Source: Aliarcobacter trophiarum LMG 25534 (lineage in GTDB: Bacteria > Campylobacterota > Campylobacteria > Campylobacterales > Arcobacteraceae). From it: DNA of 64,000 nucleotides. The stretch spans positions 930,001 through 994,000 of the forward strand of contig NZ_CP031367.1 in the NCBI RefSeq assembly GCF_003355515.1, read 5' to 3'. The position numbers and the translations under genes are program-made. Position 1 is the stretch's first letter, and every line of letters begins with the position of its first letter. The notes beneath the pieces are model-generated. The model was not told the origin of the DNA and ran no database searches. It saw only the letters and a program-made list of their open reading frames with translations. Of this stretch, positions 60,627-64,000 are shown one piece after another.

Positions 60627-63500
60627 ATGAAAGCTCTAAAAATCACATCTTATATAATAATAACACTACTATTTTTATATATTTTAAGTGGTTTTTTTCT
60701 ACTTCCTTATATTGCAAAAAAAGAGATTATTAAAAATTTAGATGAAATTTTAATTACAAAAACAAAAATAGAAGATATTTATTTTAATCCACTAACTCTA
60801 AATTTGGAGATAAAAGATTTTACACTTTTAGATGATAAAGAGCAAAAAGTTCTAGGTTTGAAAAGCTTATTTATAGATTTTAGAGCTTTAAAGTCAATAG
60901 AAAAAAAACATATTCACATAAAAGATGTTGTACTTGAAGGAATTTATCTAAATATTATTGAAGAGAAAAAAGGTTTTTTTAATCTAGCAAATTTACTTAA
61001 ACCAACAGATACAATAAAAGAAGAGACAAAAACTACAGAAACTGAAAAATTAATTGATTTTTTAGTTTCTAAAATAGTTTTAAAAGATGCAAATATTGAT
61101 TTTACAAGTTTTACAGATAGTAAAAAATACAATCTATACCTAAAAGATATAAACTATACTATATATGATTTTGGAACATTTAAGAACTCTTTATCTTCAA
61201 ATAATTTAGAGTTTAAATTAAATGAGAATACAGATATTAAAATATCTGGTGGTCTAAAAATTGACCCATTTATAGCTTATGGAAAGATTAATATCTCAAA
61301 TTTAAAGATAAAAGAGCTTTTAGATTTTGATAAATCTCTTTTTAATTTTGAATTAAATCCTGAGGCAAATATAAATCTTGATTTAAACTATAATATTGAT
61401 ACAACAGATAATTTTAAACTATTTTTAAATAGTGATATTTTTGAGATAAATAATTTACAGTTGAAGCAAAATCAAAAAGAGATAGCTAGGTTAAATAAGC
61501 TAGATTTAAAATATTTTTCATTTGATTTAAACAATCAAGAGTTAAATTTTAAAGATTTATATATAAAAGATTTGTATGCAAATATGATTTTGGATAAAGC
61601 AGGAGTTAATTTTGCAAACCTTTTAAAAGTCCAAAAAGATGAAGAAGAGATAAAAAATAGTAAAGAAAATAGTAATAATGATAGCAAACCGTGGAAAATA
61701 AATTTAGATAATATAAATCTAAATGCAAACTATGATTTTGATGATATTTTAAATAATTCAAAGTTAAATATTAAAGATATAAAAGTAAAAACTTCAAATA
61801 TAAATATTATTAATAATAAGATAAATATTAAAGGTGCTAATTTAGTTACTTCTATTACAAAATACCTTGATAAAAAGAATAAATTAAATATTAGCTCAAA
61901 TAAAACAGATTTAAAAAGTGATGATATTTTTATAAATGGTTCAAAAATTGAAGTAGTAAATTCAGCTTTAAAGAAAGATAAAATAATATTTGAAGATGAG
62001 AAATTAAAAATGAAAATTGCTACAAATAATATAGAATTAAAATTATCAAAGCTATCGATTTTTGATGAAATATCTTTCGATTTATCAAATATAATTTTAA
62101 ATGATCTCCTACTAGAAGATAAAAATAACAACTTCTCAATTAGTTCTAAAAGTAGTAAACTAAAAGTAAATAACTTTTTATTGGATAAACAAAACAATAT
62201 TTCTATAGATAAAAGTGAACTGTATGATACAAATGTTAATTTTTTTGATACAAATAGCTCTTTTGATATAAGTACAAAAAATACAAACTTAAAAATATCA
62301 AACTTTAATCTAAAAAAAGATTCAATAATCTTTGGTCAAATCTTATTAAAAGAGCCTAAAATAGATATTTTAAATGTAGCTAGTAAACTCAAAATAGAAG
62401 CTAAAAATATAGATCTTGACCTAAGAAAATTAATTAGCAAAAATAGTTTTTTTAAAATTGAAAAAACAAATTTAAATAATCCACATATCTCTATAGTTTT
62501 AGCAAAAACTACTCAAAAAAATGGTGAGATAAAAGAGAAAGAAGAGCAAGAAGAGATTAATAATAGAAAAAAAACGAGATTTAATCTAGGACCTATTAAT
62601 ATAAACAATATGACTTTAGATTTTGAAGATAAAAATCTAGCAATTCCTTTTAAAACAACAATTTCAAAATTAAAAGGTGAAATATCAGAAATAAAAAATA
62701 AAAATAAAAGTAGTTCAGAACTTGAAATAAATGGTATTGTAGATGAATATGGAGTTGCTAAAATAACAGGTATAGTAAATCCAAATAATATAAAAATTCT
62801 AACTGATATAAATATGAAGTTTAATAATATCTCTATGAAGAATTTTACACCATATACTGCAAAATTTGTTGGTAGAACAATAAAAGATGGAAAATTGGAA
62901 CTTGATTTAAACTACAATATTAGCCAATCTAATTTAAAAGCAAAAAATAATATTGTAATTAAAAAGCTAGTTTTAGGTGATAAGGTGGAAGACCCTGAAG
63001 CTATCTCTTTGCCTTTAGATTTAGCAATTACTCTTCTTGAAGATAGTTCAAAAACAATTGATATTAATCTTCCTGTTTCTGGGAATGTTGATGACCCACA
63101 ATTCTCTATTGCAGCAATAGTTTGGAAAGCATTTATAAATCTTATTACAAAAGCAATTACAGCACCATTCTCACTTATTGGAAGTTTATTTAATTTTAGT
63201 GAAGATGAGATAAATAGTGTAGATTTTAATTTAAAAGAGAGTGAGATAACTCCTGTTCAAAAAGAGACTTTAGATAAAATAGCAATTATTTTAAAAAGTA
63301 AAAAAGAGTTTGCAATTAGTTTTTCTCCATCATTTGATGAGAAAAATGAAAAAGAGGCAATTGCTAAACAAAGAGCTTTAAATATTGAACAATATCTTTT
63401 AAATGATAAATCAATAGACAAAAAACAGGTTATTTTGGAAAAAGATATTAAAAAATCATCCCCAATTATTGAGCTAAATTTAAAAGCAATAAAACAGTGA
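60627..63500 (+). CDS. DUF748 / AsmA-like envelope protein
   Basis: This 957-residue protein has one N-terminal membrane helix (IIITLLFLYILSGFFLLPYI) and a long periplasmic body of repeated amphipathic beta-strands (many NLKISNFNL-like units) of the AsmA/DUF748 superfamily, whose members move lipids between the membranes. The C-terminal part (TPVQKETLDKIAIILKSKKEF) resembles the OmpA-like region found at the end of DUF748 proteins. A low-complexity Asn/Lys/Asp composition makes strand borders hard to place. It has its own AAAGGAAAAG ribosome site. Confidence 0.8.
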   Translation: MKALKITSYIIITLLFLYILSGFFLLPYIAKKEIIKNLDEILITKTKIEDIYFNPLTLNLEIKDFTLLDDKEQKVLGLKSLFIDFRALKSIEKKHIHIKDVVLEGIYLNIIEEKKGFFNLANLLKPTDTIKEETKTTETEKLIDFLVSKIVLKDANIDFTSFTDSKKYNLYLKDINYTIYDFGTFKNSLSSNNLEFKLNENTDIKISGGLKIDPFIAYGKINISNLKIKELLDFDKSLFNFELNPEANINLDLNYNIDTTDNFKLFLNSDIFEINNLQLKQNQKEIARLNKLDLKYFSFDLNNQELNFKDLYIKDLYANMILDKAGVNFANLLKVQKDEEEIKNSKENSNNDSKPWKINLDNINLNANYDFDDILNNSKLNIKDIKVKTSNINIINNKINIKGANLVTSITKYLDKKNKLNISSNKTDLKSDDIFINGSKIEVVNSALKKDKIIFEDEKLKMKIATNNIELKLSKLSIFDEISFDLSNIILNDLLLEDKNNNFSISSKSSKLKVNNFLLDKQNNISIDKSELYDTNVNFFDTNSSFDISTKNTNLKISNFNLKKDSIIFGQILLKEPKIDILNVASKLKIEAKNIDLDLRKLISKNSFFKIEKTNLNNPHISIVLAKTTQKNGEIKEKEEQEEINNRKKTRFNLGPININNMTLDFEDKNLAIPFKTTISKLKGEISEIKNKNKSSSELEINGIVDEYGVAKITGIVNPNNIKILTDINMKFNNISMKNFTPYTAKFVGRTIKDGKLELDLNYNISQSNLKAKNNIVIKKLVLGDKVEDPEAISLPLDLAITLLEDSSKTIDINLPVSGNVDDPQFSIAAIVWKAFINLITKAITAPFSLIGSLFNFSEDEINSVDFNLKESEITPVQKETLDKIAIILKSKKEFAISFSPSFDEKNEKEAIAKQRALNIEQYLLNDKSIDKKQVILEKDIKKSSPIIELNLKAIKQ

Positions 63501-63571
63501 TTTAAAAGCTAAAATTAAGTCAATATGGTTTATATTTCTAGCCATAAATAAATTTAAATTAAAGGAAAAAT

Positions 63572-64000
63572 TTGGATTCCGATATACAGTCCTATGTTAT
63601 GCTTTTTACCGCACTTATCTTAGTGCTAATGAATGGATTTTTCGTTCTGTCAGAATTTGCTATTGTAAAAGTCAGGCGAACAAAACTTGAGGAATTTGTA
63701 AAACAAGGCAAAAAAAGTGCCTCTTTGGCATTAAAGATGTCAAACTCTCTTGATACTTATTTAAGTGCAACTCAACTTGGAATTACTTTTTCATCTTTAG
63801 CTTTAGGTTGGATTGGAGAACCCGCTCTTGCTAGATTAATTGAGTCAAATGTATCTTTTTTTGAGAATAATCCCGTATTGCTTCATACAATAAGCTTTAC
63901 TATTGCCTTTTCAATTGTTACATTTTTGCATGTTGTTTTTGGTGAGATTGTTCCAAAATCTATAGCTATTGCAAAAGCTGAAGTTATGGTTTTATATATA
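63572..64000 (+). CDS. CNNM-domain (CorC/hemolysin-like) protein, partial
   Basis: The first 143 codons of a CNNM-domain membrane protein, which relates to magnesium or cobalt transport, run off the window end. The TTG at 63572 follows AAAGGA and gives MDSDIQSYVMLFTALILVLMNGFFVLSEFAIVKVRRTKL; the motif SATQLGITFSSLALGWIGEPALA and FGEIVPKSIAI are diagnostic. The CBS and CorC domains expected next are outside the window. Confidence 0.9.
   Translation, partial: MDSDIQSYVMLFTALILVLMNGFFVLSEFAIVKVRRTKLEEFVKQGKKSASLALKMSNSLDTYLSATQLGITFSSLALGWIGEPALARLIESNVSFFENNPVLLHTISFTIAFSIVTFLHVVFGEIVPKSIAIAKAEVMVLYI

Noticed and set aside
1-64000. tRNA, rRNA, CRISPR arrays, prophage or known anti-phage defence genes
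   Set aside because: No T-loop-like GTTCGA contexts with acceptor stems, no spaced direct repeats and no defence protein families were seen.

Overview
The window is strongly AT-rich, densely coded and has short intergenic gaps. Its gene content and order point to a Campylobacterota bacterium of the Arcobacter/Aliarcobacter group. The clearest signs are the block lysC-hobA-holB-folP (hobA is a DnaA regulator typical of this phylum), a XerH-type single recombinase, a linear cheY-cheA-cheR-cheD-cheB operon with a CheA that lacks a receiver domain, and LptD, CmoB and HemN of the expected lengths. No tRNA, rRNA or CRISPR array was seen. The assignment rests on recognition of protein families and synteny, not on a database search.

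Layout. 1-2.1 kb: one IS4-like insertion sequence (perfect 20-bp terminal repeats, 8-bp target duplication) beside decayed sequence. 2.1-9.2 kb: a membrane diguanylate cyclase whose true start is out of frame through an A9 tract, cmoB, two tandem GGDEF paralogues with ruined active-site motifs, a metallo-hydrolase and a DUF455 protein. 9.2-16.7 kb: dnaJ, xerH with a possible dif-like site, and the che operon. 16.7-31.8 kb, all minus strand: pnp, a phosphoribosyltransferase, lptD, an RDD protein, purD, a structured RNA candidate (possibly 6S), hemD, der, hpf, ftsK, lpxD, ilvH and ilvB. 32-39 kb: a flagellin-tail-like protein, ppx, pssA, an SprA-family metalloprotease with a small overlapping partner, DUF523, a TtcA-like protein, moeA and a DMT exporter. 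39-48 kb, minus strand: ypfJ, rmuC, an M48 protease, a NucT-like nuclease, ybgC, two orphan genes, an M3 peptidase, prmC and hemW. 48-52 kb, plus strand: rppH, lysC, hobA, holB, folP. 52-55 kb: the anaerobic ribonucleotide reductase locus. 55-64 kb: argF, hemN, a MobV-like relaxase with a 14-residue repeat tail, ddh, an ABC ATPase, a large DUF748 protein and the start of a CNNM/CorC-type protein.

The strongest unusual signal is the nrd locus. The main NrdD chain stops just after its Cys/His zinc-type site and lacks the glycyl-radical loop. That loop (RVMGY context) sits in a separate 54-residue ORF with its own Shine-Dalgarno, overlapping the end of nrdD on one side and the start of nrdG on the other. 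Other points of note are the ftsK reading frame, which runs about 260 codons upstream of its first ATG with no ATG/GTG/TTG start; the A9 tract that separates a strong ATG from the cyclase frame; four FGFF-like motifs in the CheA linker where the P2 domain normally lies; and the eight 14-residue repeats of the solitary relaxase.
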